64,000 bases of DNA from UBA2897 sp036733925 (GCA_036733925.1 DAIMZO010000004.1:36725-100724), one strand, 5' to 3'. Positions 32,772 through 42,207 are shown, counted from the stretch's first letter. A program made the numbers and translations. The notes: a model not told the origin generated them from the letters alone.

Positions 32772-34859
32772 TTAGATCTTCACCACCCCAAGAATCTGGA
32801 TTTCCACGGACTGCTCGATTTCCGCGTGCGAGAGCACGATGATGCCCGGCACGGAGCGCTCGACGAGCTTGCGGAAGTACGGCCGGACGGCCGGGCTCGT
32901 CAGCACGATGGGCTGATAGCCCATGTTTGTGAGCTTTTCGAGCTCCTTGTTCAACGATTCGACGAGCTTCTGCATCGAATCCGGATCGAGGCTCACATAC
33001 GAGCCGTGATCTGTGCGCTGGATGCCGCCCGCGATGCGGTTCTCGAGCGCCGGGTCGAGCGTCACGCAGGGCAGCACGCCGTTCTGCACGTTCTGCTGCG
33101 TGATCTGGCGTGCCATCGCGTGCCGCACGTACTCCGTCAGGACTTCCGGATCCTTCGTCGCGCGCGCGTAGTCAGAAAGCACCTCGAGGATTGTCTCCAT
33201 ATCGCGGATCGAGACGCGCTCGTGCAGCAGGCCCTGCAGGACTTTCTGCACCTCGCCGATGCTCATGAGGTTCGGAACGACCTCGCTGACGAGTGCCTCG
33301 TTGGTCTTCTTGAGATTGTCGACGAGGTTTTGCGTCTCCTGACGGCCGAGGATCTCATCGGCATGCTGCTTGATGACCTCCGTCAGATGCGTCGCGAGCA
33401 CGGAGACGGCATCAACGACCGTGTAGCCGTTGAGCTCCGCCTGCTCGCGTTCGTTCTCCGGAATCCAGAGCGCCGGCAGCCCGAAGGCCGGCTCCGTCGT
33501 CTCGATGCCCGGCACCTCCTCGAACACCGTGCCGGAGTTCATCGCCAGATAATGGTCGAGCATGAGTTCGCCCTTCGCGATCTCGATGCCCTTCAGCTTG
33601 ATGATGTAGGCGTTCGGCTTGATCTGGATGTTATCGCGGATGCGGATGGTCGGCACGACGAGTCCGAGCTCGAGCGCGCACTGCCGCCGGATCATGACGA
33701 TGCGGTCGAGCAGGTCGCCGCCCTGTCCCGTATCGACGAGCGGGATCAGGCTGTAGCCGATCTCGAGCTCCATCGGGTCGACGTGCAGCAACGAGACGAT
33801 ATTCTCCGGTTTCGCCGCCTCGCGGCGTTCGACTGCCTTCTGCTTCTCCTTCGTCTTCTCCTCGGCCGGCAGCACCTTTTCTGTGCCGCGCTTAAGCTGG
33901 TAGCCGATGAACGCGCAGATGCCGGAAAGCGTCGCAAACGGGATGCCCGGCAGGCCCGGCACGATGGCGAAGAATACCAATACGCCGGACAGGATGAAGA
34001 AGATGCGATCGTTGCGGAACAGCTGGTCGACGAGATCGCGGCCGAGGTTGCCCTCTGCGCCGGCACGCGTGACGATGAGGCCGGTAGCCGTCGAAATCAG
34101 CAGAGCCGGGATCTGCGAGACAAGGCCCTCGCCGACGGTCAGCAAGGTGTACTGCTGCAGGGCCGCCTGCGCGTCGAGGCCGCGCTGCAGCATGCCGATG
34201 ACGAAGCCCGCAGAGATGTTGATGAACATGATGATGATGGCCGCGATGGCATCGCCCTTGACGAACTTCGAAGCACCATCCATTGCGCCGAAGAAGTCCG
34301 CCTCGCGCTGGATCTTCTCGCGGCGGCGGCGCGCCTCCGCGTCGGTGATCGCACCCTGATTCAGATCCGCGTCGATGGACATCTGCTTGCCCGGCATCGC
34401 GTCGAGGGTGAATCGCGCGGAAACCTCTGCCACGCGTTCCGACCCCTTCGTGATGACGAGGAAGTTGATGATGACGAGGATGACGAATACGATGAAGCCG
34501 ACGACCGCGTTGCCTCCGACAACGAAGTTGCCGAATGCCGTGATGACCTCTCCGGCAAAGCCGTCGAGCAGGATCAGCCGCGTCGACGAGATATTCAGTG
34601 CAAGCCGGAAAAGCGTCGTAATCAGCAGCAGCGACGGGAATATCGACAGGTCGAGCGCCTCGACATTGTAGATGACCGCCATGACAACGAGCAGCGCAAT
34701 CGTGATGTTCAGGCAGATCAGCAGATCGAGCAGGAACGTCGGCAGCGGGATGATCATCATGACGACAATCGTGACGATGGCTACCGCGATGAGGACATCG
34801 CTGTATCGTTGGATGAAGTTGCCCCCCGACTTCAAGGTAGCGGCTCCGGTTGCAGCCAT
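32772..34859 (-). CDS. flhA: Flagellar export gate protein FlhA
   Basis: About 695 residues. The N-terminal half has eight membrane helices with the FHIPEP signature region (conserved ARFTLDAMPGKQMSIDADL loop) and the C-terminal half is the cytosolic ring domain that docks chaperone-substrate complexes. It forms the nonameric proton-driven gate of the flagellar type III export apparatus. Of two close ATGs, the second (34859) has proper spacing from AAGGAG; the first leaves only two bases. It follows flhB by 42 bases and abuts flhF. Confidence 0.95.
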   Translation of the reverse strand: MAATGAATLKSGGNFIQRYSDVLIAVAIVTIVVMMIIPLPTFLLDLLICLNITIALLVVMAVIYNVEALDLSIFPSLLLITTLFRLALNISSTRLILLDGFAGEVITAFGNFVVGGNAVVGFIVFVILVIINFLVITKGSERVAEVSARFTLDAMPGKQMSIDADLNQGAITDAEARRRREKIQREADFFGAMDGASKFVKGDAIAAIIIMFINISAGFVIGMLQRGLDAQAALQQYTLLTVGEGLVSQIPALLISTATGLIVTRAGAEGNLGRDLVDQLFRNDRIFFILSGVLVFFAIVPGLPGIPFATLSGICAFIGYQLKRGTEKVLPAEEKTKEKQKAVERREAAKPENIVSLLHVDPMELEIGYSLIPLVDTGQGGDLLDRIVMIRRQCALELGLVVPTIRIRDNIQIKPNAYIIKLKGIEIAKGELMLDHYLAMNSGTVFEEVPGIETTEPAFGLPALWIPENEREQAELNGYTVVDAVSVLATHLTEVIKQHADEILGRQETQNLVDNLKKTNEALVSEVVPNLMSIGEVQKVLQGLLHERVSIRDMETILEVLSDYARATKDPEVLTEYVRHAMARQITQQNVQNGVLPCVTLDPALENRIAGGIQRTDHGSYVSLDPDSMQKLVESLNKELEKLTNMGYQPIVLTSPAVRPYFRKLVERSVPGIIVLSHAEIEQSVEIQILGVVKI

Positions 34860-34901
34860 ACGCATTTCTCCTTCTTGTTGAACGAAATAGGAACAGGCGG
34901 C

Positions 34902-36002
34902 TTACGCCGTCCGGTGATGCTTCAGACGATAGACATAGGCAAGAACCTCCGCAACGGACTGATAGAGTTCCTGCGGGATGAAATCACCGATCTCGGTAGT
35001 CCGATAGAGCGCACGGGCAAGCGGCACGTTCTCGACAAGCGGCACGTGGTTCTCGCGGCCGATGGCCTTGATTTTCTGCGCGACGAGATCCTGCCCTTTC
35101 GCGAGGACTTTCGGCGCCGTCATGCCTTTATGATACTCGAGCGCAACCGCGAAATGCGTCGGGTTCGTGACGATAACGTCCGCCTTCGGGACTTCCTTCA
35201 TCATGCGGGACATCGCCATCTGGCGCTGTTTCTGCCGGATCTTGCCCTTGATCTGCGGATCGCCCTCGGTCTGCTTGAACTCGTCCTTGACCTCCTGCTT
35301 CGTCATCTTCAGGTCCTGCGTCGTCTGCCATTTCTGGTAGCCGTAGTCGAGGACACCGACGACCATGATGACCCCGCAGATCTGGAAGGCCATCTTCAGC
35401 ACGATGTTGATCATCTGCCCGAGGCTCGTATCGAGGTCGTAGTAGATGAACTGGGGCATCGCGAGGATCTGATCCTTGAGCACCATGTACAGGAACGCCC
35501 CGATAACGATGATCTTCAGCAGGGATTTCACGAGCTCGACGAGCGAACGCTTCGAGAACATGCGGCCGACGCCGTTGATCGGATTCAGGTTGCTGAGCTT
35601 CGGCTCAAGCTTTTCCGTATTGAAGTTCAGACCGACCTGAAAGAAGTTGATGCCGAGCCCAATCAGCATGATGGCGAGCATGATTGGCAGGGCCGTCTTC
35701 CCGAAGACGATGGACGCCTCGAGGAACAGGTTGACGATGTTCTCGACATCGAGCGTCTGATCAAGATGCCCGAAGATGTAGGTCGTGTACGCATAGAGCT
35801 CATTGTAGATGGACTGCGCGAGCATCTTGATGGTGAAGAAGCCGATGAGCAGCACAAATGCCGTGCTGAGCTCGGTGCTCCGGCCGACCTGGCCTTTCTT
35901 CTTCGCATCGCTGCGCCGCTTGCTTGTCGGCTCCTCGGTCTTGTCCCCGTCCGCGAACAGCTGCAGGTTGAGGGCAAACGGCAGCCTTTCCTCCCATTCC
36001 AC
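34902..36002 (-). CDS. flhB: Flagellar export switch protein FlhB
   Basis: About 366 residues. Four membrane helices follow the N-terminal LQLFADGDKTEEPTSKRR motif, and the cytosolic domain carries the self-cleavage motif NPTH in VTNPTHFAVAL. FlhB switches export from hook to filament proteins after cleavage. The start is taken as the GTG one base after the fliR stop, so translation is probably coupled; no ATG suits, and the longer frame overlaps fliR. The start is the least certain part. Confidence 0.92.
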   Translation of the reverse strand: MEWEERLPFALNLQLFADGDKTEEPTSKRRSDAKKKGQVGRSTELSTAFVLLIGFFTIKMLAQSIYNELYAYTTYIFGHLDQTLDVENIVNLFLEASIVFGKTALPIMLAIMLIGLGINFFQVGLNFNTEKLEPKLSNLNPINGVGRMFSKRSLVELVKSLLKIIVIGAFLYMVLKDQILAMPQFIYYDLDTSLGQMINIVLKMAFQICGVIMVVGVLDYGYQKWQTTQDLKMTKQEVKDEFKQTEGDPQIKGKIRQKQRQMAMSRMMKEVPKADVIVTNPTHFAVALEYHKGMTAPKVLAKGQDLVAQKIKAIGRENHVPLVENVPLARALYRTTEIGDFIPQELYQSVAEVLAYVYRLKHHRTA

Positions 36003-36003
36003 G

Positions 36004-36786
36004 CTACTGGAGTGCGCGCAGGGCAATGCTGATATTCCCATACATTTCATTGAACAACACATCCAGGAACAGAACGTAGAACGGCAGGAGCATCGAGAGC
36101 ACGCCGACGCCGATCATGAGCTGCATCGGGATGCCGACGACGAAGATGTTCATCTGCGGCATCGTGCGCGCGAGAATGCCGAGCCCGACATTCGTCAAGA
36201 GGATTGCGAACGTGACCGGCATCGCAATCTTCATGCCCGTCACGAACGTCGCTGCCACGAAATCCGTCAGGATGACCGGCAGCGACAGGCTTGGCTGCAT
36301 CGTCAAGATTGGCACGGCGCGGAAGCTCTCGACCAACGACGCGATGATCATGTGATGCCCATTCGTCGCGAGGAAGATGATGATTCCCAGATTATAAAGA
36401 AAACTTCCGATGAGCGGCATCTGCTGACCGGAAGTTGGATCCATCACATTGACAATGGCAAAGCCCACCTGCATATCCATGATTTTGCCGGCCATCTGGA
36501 TAGCGGAGAAGGCCACATAGGCGACAAAGCCGATGAGCCAGCCGATGAAGAGTTCCTCGAGCACCGCGATAGAGTAGGCGAGCACCGATGGCGGTGCCTG
36601 CACGGCCCCGAGGCTGTCCACGACGGGGAACAGGACGACCGTGAACACGAACGATGCCGCCGCACGGATATACACGGGGATATTGATGCTGCCGAAGAAA
36701 GGAGAGATGATGAAAATACCGCTGACACGGGTCAGCATCAGCAGAAAAACCGCTGCGTGATCCTGCATAAGGGTAAAATAATCCAT
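36004..36786 (-). CDS. fliR: Flagellar export protein FliR
   Basis: 260-residue inner-membrane protein with about six helices; with FliP and FliQ it forms the export gate pore. Family features include LMLTRVSGIFIISPFFGS near the start and FNEMYGNISIALRAL at the end. The start has GGGAGA. It lies 12 bases after fliQ and one base before flhB. Confidence 0.93.
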   Translation of the reverse strand: MDYFTLMQDHAAVFLLMLTRVSGIFIISPFFGSINIPVYIRAAASFVFTVVLFPVVDSLGAVQAPPSVLAYSIAVLEELFIGWLIGFVAYVAFSAIQMAGKIMDMQVGFAIVNVMDPTSGQQMPLIGSFLYNLGIIIFLATNGHHMIIASLVESFRAVPILTMQPSLSLPVILTDFVAATFVTGMKIAMPVTFAILLTNVGLGILARTMPQMNIFVVGIPMQLMIGVGVLSMLLPFYVLFLDVLFNEMYGNISIALRALQ

Positions 36787-36798
36787 AGAGCTCTCCCT

Positions 36799-37068
36799 TT
36801 AGCTGATATAACTCGGCAGATTCACCAGAAGATTCGTAATGTACTCGACCATGATGCGGAGCATCCATGGGCCGAACAGCAGGATAGCGACGAACACCGC
36901 GATGATCTTCGGGATGAACGCGAGCGTCTGCTCCTGTATCGACGTCGTCGCCTGGAATACGCTGACCGCGAGGCCAACGAGCAGCCCGAGGCCGAGCATT
37001 GGCGCGGAGACGATCATGACGATCCAGAGCGCCTGTTGGCCAAGCTGGATAACCAGATCTCCGGACAT
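36799..37068 (-). CDS. fliQ: Flagellar export protein FliQ
   Basis: 89 residues with two membrane helices, the normal length for FliQ. Family core: AMLGLGLLVGLAVS-like APMLGLGLLVGLAVSVFQATTSIQ and the closing hydrophobic segment FGPWMLRIMVEYI. Component of the FliPQR export pore. The start has a GGGAGGGGGGAG stretch upstream. Confidence 0.93.
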   Translation of the reverse strand: MSGDLVIQLGQQALWIVMIVSAPMLGLGLLVGLAVSVFQATTSIQEQTLAFIPKIIAVFVAILLFGPWMLRIMVEYITNLLVNLPSYIS

Positions 37069-37101
37069 CTTATCCTCTCCCCCCTCCCGGAAAAAGCAAA
37101 G

Positions 37102-37881
37102 CTATTTGAAACTGACGATCAGCGACTTAATCAAGAGGTGCCAGCCATCGACCATGACGAACAGCAAGATCTTGAATGGCAGCGATATCATGACCGGCGG
37201 CAGCATCATCATGCCCATCGACATCAGCGTACTCGCGACAATCATATCGATGACGATGAACGGGATGTAGATCATGAAGCCGATCTGGAATGCCGTCTTG
37301 AGTTCGCTGATGATGAACGCCGGAATCAGCGTGAAGGTCGATACGTCCTCCGGGCCCTCCGGCCGCTCAGCATCCGACAGATTGACAAAAAGCGCGAGAT
37401 CCGATTCGCGTGTCTGCTTGAACATGAATTCGCGGATTGGTGCCACCGAGTTGTCGATGGCCTGCTCCTGCGTGATTTGCCCGTTCAAATAGGGCTGGAT
37501 TCCCTGCTCATTCGCCTGGCCCCAATACGGCGCCATGATGTAGAACGTCAGGAACAGGGACAGCGCGATAACGACCTGATTCGGCGGGACATTCTGCGTC
37601 GACAATGCGTTCCGCAGGAAGCCGAGCACGACGACGATGCGCACGAATGACGTCGTCATCATCAGGATGCCCGGTGCGAGCGAAACGATCGTCAGCACTG
37701 CCGCGACCTGCAGGGTCGCAGCGACGTCCTGCGGCTTATTCGCCGTCCCGACATCGACATTCACGGAAGGAATCACCGACGCTGCGTCCGCGCTCCCGGA
37801 CCACCAGACCAGAAGCAGCAGCGCGCCGCCCAGCAAAAATAAGATATTCGGGCGTCTCAAACGCCTACAACCCCTTTTCAT
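37102..37881 (-). CDS. fliP: Flagellar export protein FliP
   Basis: 259-residue core subunit of the export pore. A signal peptide (about residues 1-33) precedes the mature protein, as is usual for FliP; then come helices with the signatures LTIVSLAPGILMMTTSFVRIVVVLG and FQIGFMIYIPFIVIDMIVAS. A large loop lies between helices two and three (about 120-190). Order fliO-fliP-fliQ-fliR is the standard one. Confidence 0.95.
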   Translation of the reverse strand: MKRGCRRLRRPNILFLLGGALLLLVWWSGSADAASVIPSVNVDVGTANKPQDVAATLQVAAVLTIVSLAPGILMMTTSFVRIVVVLGFLRNALSTQNVPPNQVVIALSLFLTFYIMAPYWGQANEQGIQPYLNGQITQEQAIDNSVAPIREFMFKQTRESDLALFVNLSDAERPEGPEDVSTFTLIPAFIISELKTAFQIGFMIYIPFIVIDMIVASTLMSMGMMMLPPVMISLPFKILLFVMVDGWHLLIKSLIVSFK

Positions 37882-37910
37882 TTCGTATGACCCATGGACA
37901 CGGCCCGCGC

Positions 37911-38444
37911 TTATTTCCGGAACATCGGCGGGATCTTCTGCACGAAATCGCCAAGCGTCCCGAACTGCTTCGCAAAGAGTTCCGGACGTACCGGGTGATC
38001 ATCCGCGTCGTGTTCCAGGCGCTCGATTTCCCCGGGATCCGTGATCTCTGAGAGCAGCGTGATCTGATGCTCGGTGACGCCGAGCAGAAGACAGCGGCCC
38101 GCCATCTCCACGACACAGACTGATCGGTTCGGCCCCAGCGGCAGATGGGAGAGGATACGCCCCCCATTTCCTGCCTGCTGCTTTGCGAAATGCCCGCCTA
38201 AATACTTTGCAACAAAATAGGCCATCCCCACCACAAAGGCAAAAATGGCGAATAAACTGAGCAAATAGGCCGCAGTCGACCACAAGGATACCGTCGTCGG
38301 CCGGGGATCCGTGTTTTCATAGCCGGATAGATATCCGCCTGAAGTCGCTTCCTCAGCAGCTGATGCGGGATCCATGGCCAGCAGCAAGACTGCTGCAAGC
38401 CCTGCCAGTCCCACCAATACAATCTTTCGCGTTTTTCCTGTCAT
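37911..38444 (-). CDS. fliO: Flagellar biosynthesis protein FliO
   Basis: 177 residues. Signal-peptide-like N-terminus, a Ser/Gly/Thr-rich extracytoplasmic stretch, one membrane helix (about 57-78), and a cytosolic domain with the family pattern ILSHLPLGPNRSVCVVEMAGRCLLLGVTEHQ split by charges. FliO assists assembly of the FliP ring. Its ATG overlaps the cheY stop by one base (TGATG), so the two are translationally coupled. Confidence 0.9.
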   Translation of the reverse strand: MTGKTRKIVLVGLAGLAAVLLLAMDPASAAEEATSGGYLSGYENTDPRPTTVSLWSTAAYLLSLFAIFAFVVGMAYFVAKYLGGHFAKQQAGNGGRILSHLPLGPNRSVCVVEMAGRCLLLGVTEHQITLLSEITDPGEIERLEHDADDHPVRPELFAKQFGTLGDFVQKIPPMFRK

Positions 38445-38806
38445 CAGCCTACTGCTTTGCGCACAGCCTCCAGAACGCGGTCAGCCTGAAACGGCTTGAC
38501 GATGAAATCACGCGCGCCGGCCTGAATGGCCTCGATGACCATGGCCTGCTGGCCCATGGCGCTGCACATGACGATTTTCGCGTTCGGGTCGACTTTCTTG
38601 ATTTCTTTGACGGCGGAAATGCCATCCATCTCCGGCATCGTGATATCCATCGTGACGAGATCCGGCTTGAGTTCCTGGTATTTCTCCAAGGCCTTCATGC
38701 CGTTCTCTGCCTCTCCGACGACTTCGTAGCCGTTCTTTGTCAGGATATCTTTAACCATCATCCGCATGAACGCTGCGTCATCTACAACTAATACCCGTAC
38801 TGCCAT
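38444..38806 (-). CDS. cheY: Chemotaxis response regulator CheY
   Basis: 120-residue single-domain receiver. Acidic pocket VDD at residues 8-10, phosphoacceptor aspartate in VTMDITMPEMDG (about D54), switch threonine/serine position in MCSAMGQ and lysine in IVKPFQ. Phospho-CheY binds FliM/FliY and sets rotation direction. Its place between fliY and fliO is typical of Firmicutes. A good AGGAG site precedes it. Confidence 0.96.
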   Translation of the reverse strand: MAVRVLVVDDAAFMRMMVKDILTKNGYEVVGEAENGMKALEKYQELKPDLVTMDITMPEMDGISAVKEIKKVDPNAKIVMCSAMGQQAMVIEAIQAGARDFIVKPFQADRVLEAVRKAVG

Positions 38807-38884
38807 GTTTCATCTCTCCTCATCTTTGAATGAGCAATGGCATGTGCCTTGCCCCTGATATTCCTATTTGTTTTCCTTTAAGCT

Positions 38885-38913
38885 ATTATATCGGAAAATC
38901 ATCGATTAAACAA
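38885..38913 (-). promoter_or_regulatory. Possible internal promoter before cheY
   Basis: On the minus strand TTGTTT and TATAAT are 17 bases apart in the 120-base gap between fliY and cheY. The bases TCCGATAT overlapping the -10 box also resemble a sigma28 -10 element, but no matching -35 was found. Confidence 0.45.
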
Positions 38914-38926
38914 GTCAAACCCGCAA

Positions 38927-40207
38927 TCACTGCAGTTTGCTTGCTCTCTCCTCCGGGCTTACGATCTCGGTGATGCGCACGCCGAAGTTTTCATCGATGA
39001 CGACGACTTCACCTTTTGCGAGGAATTTCCCGTTGACCTGAATATCGACCGGTTCGCCGGCGAGCTTGTCGAGCTCGATGATCGACCCATTGGTCAGCTC
39101 GAGAATTTCCTTGATGGATTTTCTCGTGCGGCCAAGCTCAACCGTGACCTCAAGAGGTACGTCGAGAATCAGGCCGATATTTGCGTCGTTGACCTGAACC
39201 GGCTGCGTATTGAGCGGCGTGAACTGTGCCTGCTGAACCGGAACATTCGTGGCGACATGCGGCTGAGCCGGCGGCGCCGCGTAACCATATCCAGGAGCGG
39301 GCGCCGCGGCCATTGGCTGCTGAGGCGCAGGCTGTGGCGCCGGTGCCGGCTGCGGTGCTGGTGCTGGCTGCGGTGCTGGCGCTGGCTGAGGCGCTGGCGC
39401 TGCCGGAGCTTCTGGCTGTGGAGCCGGCTCCTCATCCGCCCCCGGGTTCATCAGGGACTGCACCATTTCCTTTGCCACATGGATTGGCAGGATCTGCATG
39501 ATCTCGCTGTCGATGAGGCCATCGACCTCCATGCGGAAGGAGATGCGCGCGACCGGCTCGTTGTTGTCGCCGACGATCTCGGTAACCTTGTCCTCCGTAC
39601 CGAGATCAATGAGGCTCGTCGTCGGGGGGGAGATATCGATTTTCTTATTGAACATCGTCGACAACGACGTCGCGACCGTCCCCATCATCTGGTTCATGGC
39701 CTCGCCGACCGCGCTCATGTGGATTTCATTGAGCTCGGTATCCGGCGTCGTGCCATCGCCGCCCATCATGAGGTCAGCGATGATGGCCGCGTCCTGCGCC
39801 TGGATGGCGAGGACGTTGTTGCCGTCGATACCCGTCGTGTAGCCGACCTCGACGATCAGATACGGCATCGGATAGTTTTCCTTGATGATGCCCATCGTCG
39901 AGACCGCCACCGACGGAGTCGTGATGTTTACCTTATGGCCGAGCAGGACGGAAAGCGTCGTCGCCGCGCTCCCCATCGAGATATTGCCGATTTCGCCGAG
40001 AGCGTCCTTTTCCATATCGGAGAGTACATCATCAAACCGAGATGAATCCGCCCCAGCAGGAGCCGTGATCCCTGCATCTGCAGGCGCCGCATCCGCCGCC
40101 GTACCTGAGTCCGAACCTCCCGCGGGTGCGTCTCCGCCGTCTGCCGATGGGATTCCCCCATTCAGCAGGGCATCAATTTCCTCTTGCGAGATTGCATCGT
40201 CACTCAT
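38927..40207 (-). CDS. fliY: Flagellar motor switch phosphatase FliY (CheC-FliN fusion)
   Basis: 426-residue fusion of a CheC-like phosphatase domain and a FliN domain. Features in order: the FliM-like N-terminal CheY-binding peptide (SQEEIDALLNGG, residues 7-18); CheC active-site patterns EIGNISMGSAATTL and AVGEAMNQMMGT; a Pro/Ala/Gln-rich linker of AP-AP-QP repeats (about 258-305); and the FliN C-ring domain beginning LDVPLEVTVELGRTRKSIKEIL. It is part of the C ring and dephosphorylates CheY at the motor. Its ATG overlaps the fliM end by eight bases. Confidence 0.95.
   Translation of the reverse strand: MSDDAISQEEIDALLNGGIPSADGGDAPAGGSDSGTAADAAPADAGITAPAGADSSRFDDVLSDMEKDALGEIGNISMGSAATTLSVLLGHKVNITTPSVAVSTMGIIKENYPMPYLIVEVGYTTGIDGNNVLAIQAQDAAIIADLMMGGDGTTPDTELNEIHMSAVGEAMNQMMGTVATSLSTMFNKKIDISPPTTSLIDLGTEDKVTEIVGDNNEPVARISFRMEVDGLIDSEIMQILPIHVAKEMVQSLMNPGADEEPAPQPEAPAAPAPQPAPAPQPAPAPQPAPAPQPAPQQPMAAAPAPGYGYAAPPAQPHVATNVPVQQAQFTPLNTQPVQVNDANIGLILDVPLEVTVELGRTRKSIKEILELTNGSIIELDKLAGEPVDIQVNGKFLAKGEVVVIDENFGVRITEIVSPEERASKLQ
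39295..39420 (-). repeat. Tandem AP-QP repeats in the fliY linker
   Basis: Imperfect 18-base repeats encode PAPAPQ units four to five times in the linker between the phosphatase and FliN domains. Length could vary between strains by slippage without breaking the frame. Confidence 0.7.
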
Positions 40208-41228
40208 CCGTTACTTCATCTCCTTCTTCTGATTCCTCTTCCTGATCCTGATTCATGATTCTCGTAATCTGAACCGCCATCTTCTTCCCTGAGGTGCCAG
40301 GCCGTGCGTAGAATTTCGGCCGCTTGCCAACGAGGCAGCACATCTCATCCTTCACGCCGGTATCCAGCTGCAGGACATCGCCGAAACCGAGCGTCAAGAA
40401 CTCGCGGATCGTCAGATTCACACGCCCGAGCTCGACGACGAATGGCACTTTCGTGCGCTCGATCTTCTTCTGCAGGATCTTGACCTGTTGCGGATCATCG
40501 TCCTTCGTGACCGACGAAGCCACCCAGAACGTCGTCGTCAGCTTCGACATGATAGGCTCCAGCACCAGATACGGCACGCAGATATTCATCATGCCCTCGA
40601 CTTCGCCGACCTTCATCTGGATGGTCACGATCACGACCATGTCGCTCGGCGGAACGATCTGCGTGAACTGCGGATTCGATTCCGTCGCCTCGAGTGTCGG
40701 GTGGATGTCGATGACGGTCGACCACGCCTCGCGCAGCAGATTGTTCGCAACATCGATGAAGCGGCGCATGACCGTCTCCTCGATTTCTGTCAGCACGCGC
40801 GGTTTCGGCGAGGTGTTCCCCTCGCCGCCGAACACGCGGTCGATGAACGCGAACGCGATCTCCGTATTGATTTCCATGATGATGTTGCCCTTGAGGGGCG
40901 GCACCGCCAGGATGCTGATGACCGATGGATTTGCCAGTGACTGGACAAATTCCTGATAGGTCAGCTGTTCTACGGAGGCTACCTCTACGTTGACCATCGT
41001 CCGCAGATGCGTGGAAAGATACGTGTTCAGCAACCTTGAGAAGCTCTCGTGGAGCATAAACAAAGTGCGGATCTGGTCTTTCGAGAATTTATCCGGACGA
41101 CGAAAATCGTAGGTCTTGATTTTCTTCTGTTCTTCGTCTGCCTTGACTTCCTCAGCGGATACAGAGCCATCCGACAGGGCGGACAGCAACTTATCTATCT
41201 CGGATTGAGACAGGACATCATCTGCCAA
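40200..41228 (-). CDS. fliM: Flagellar motor switch protein FliM
   Basis: 342-residue C-ring protein that binds phospho-CheY and changes rotation direction. The N-terminal CheY-binding peptide is DVLSQSEIDKLLSAL; the middle CheC-like domain lacks phosphatase residues; the C-terminal FliN-like domain starts near VELGRVNLTIREFL. The start is TTG with GGAGG seven bases upstream. It precedes fliY in the usual order. Confidence 0.95.
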   Translation of the reverse strand: MADDVLSQSEIDKLLSALSDGSVSAEEVKADEEQKKIKTYDFRRPDKFSKDQIRTLFMLHESFSRLLNTYLSTHLRTMVNVEVASVEQLTYQEFVQSLANPSVISILAVPPLKGNIIMEINTEIAFAFIDRVFGGEGNTSPKPRVLTEIEETVMRRFIDVANNLLREAWSTVIDIHPTLEATESNPQFTQIVPPSDMVVIVTIQMKVGEVEGMMNICVPYLVLEPIMSKLTTTFWVASSVTKDDDPQQVKILQKKIERTKVPFVVELGRVNLTIREFLTLGFGDVLQLDTGVKDEMCCLVGKRPKFYARPGTSGKKMAVQITRIMNQDQEEESEEGDEVTDE

Positions 41229-41267
41229 CCTTCGTCCTCCTTCCTGCCTGAACTTCTATATTTTCCC

Positions 41268-41783
41268 TCACTGCAGCAGGAAGCTAGTGAAATACACATC
41301 ATAGACGGAGCCTTGGCCGAGCTTGTCGTTGAGCTCGTCTTTGATCTTCTTCTTCAGATCATCCTGTTTGTTGGCATCGAACTCATCGAGCGATGCCGAA
41401 CGGAGGATCTGCATCGTCGAATCGAGGATCTTGGTCTCCGCCATTGGCTTGAGCTTTCCCTCTTCAACGTTGTCCTTCTTCGACGGGTTCATCTCGAGGA
41501 CAATGCCGCATTTCAGGAACTTGCCCGCCTTCGGGCCGCCGACATTGACGAGGATGCCCTCCTTCTCATCGCCGAGCTTCACGAACGTACCCGGGTCATG
41601 GTGCTCACTGACGTTTGTCGCATTCGTATTCGCCATCATCTTGGTCGTGACGAAGAACGAGATGCCGCCGGCGAGGACGAGTCCGATGATGACCAGAACT
41701 ACCACCAGCAGGATTGGAGACTTCTTCTTTGGTGCCTCTGCCTCTGCCGGTGCTTCCTCTGTTTTCTTCTCTTCCGCAGCCAT
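41268..41783 (-). CDS. fliL: Flagellar basal-body-associated protein FliL
   Basis: 171 residues: a short Glu/Ala/Lys-rich cytosolic tail, one membrane helix (about 26-48), and the FliL domain in the periplasm ending in YDVYFTSFLLQ. FliL surrounds or supports the stator units. The start has a GGGAGA site. A possible promoter lies upstream. Confidence 0.93.
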   Translation of the reverse strand: MAAEEKKTEEAPAEAEAPKKKSPILLVVVLVIIGLVLAGGISFFVTTKMMANTNATNVSEHHDPGTFVKLGDEKEGILVNVGGPKAGKFLKCGIVLEMNPSKKDNVEEGKLKPMAETKILDSTMQILRSASLDEFDANKQDDLKKKIKDELNDKLGQGSVYDVYFTSFLLQ

Positions 41784-41843
41784 ACGCTTCTCCCTTCTTA
41801 AGGAATGACCGAAATGCCTATTTTCCTTAATCGCTACCCTTCC

Positions 41844-41871
41844 ATTATATCAAGCGACAGAAAAAAGTCTA
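41844..41871 (-). promoter_or_regulatory. Possible internal promoter before fliL
   Basis: TAGACT and a perfect TATAAT with a 16-base spacer on the minus strand, in the 101-base gap between flbD and fliL, about 60 bases before the fliL ATG. Confidence 0.45.
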
Positions 41872-41884
41872 TACGGAAAATGTC

Positions 41885-42085
41885 CTAAAATTGTTTTAAG
41901 GCCCGCCGATACTTCATGACACGCCGCACAATCTCATCCATCGATTCCTCAACGATCAGTTTCTTGCCATTGGTCAGCGTGATCACCGTGTCCGGCGTTT
42001 CCTCGATGGTCTCTATGATTTCGGCGTTCAGCACAAACTCGCCTTTCTGATTGGTCTGCGAATTGAATCTCGTCAGCTTTATCAT
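41885..42085 (-). CDS. flbD: FlbD family small flagellar protein
   Basis: 66-residue protein of the FlbD family (PF06289), found in flagellar clusters of Firmicutes and spirochaetes between flgE and motA/fliL. The family patterns ITLTNGKKLIVEES and DEIVRRVMKYRR are clear. Its function is not established. Here it opens the second part of the motility block, just after the flgE terminator. Confidence 0.93.
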   Translation of the reverse strand: MIKLTRFNSQTNQKGEFVLNAEIIETIEETPDTVITLTNGKKLIVEESMDEIVRRVMKYRRALKQF

Positions 42086-42207
42086 CGGTGTCGATCTCCC
42101 ATCTTCCCTAAACCCTTTTGCGTTTCCTAGGCATTACTGCCTCTATTCTATTTGTTTTCGGCACGCGTACCGTTTTTTCCTTTTTCTTTTCCGGGAAATT
42201 CGTCTTT

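Noticed and set aside
32586..36032. A 1148-codon open frame on the plus strand across flhA and flhB
   Set aside because: It is antisense to two certain genes, is full of Arg/Asp/His in low-complexity order and shows no domain. Long stop-free antisense frames are expected from this GC-rich codon usage.
35809..37650. A 613-codon plus-strand open frame opposite flhB, fliR, fliQ and fliP
   Set aside because: Antisense shadow; composition is dominated by His, Asp and Arg with no motif.
42100..42180. A sigma28 promoter before flbD (GCCGAAAA at 42155-42162 on the minus strand)
   Set aside because: The -10 match is good but no TAAA-like -35 stands at a proper distance.
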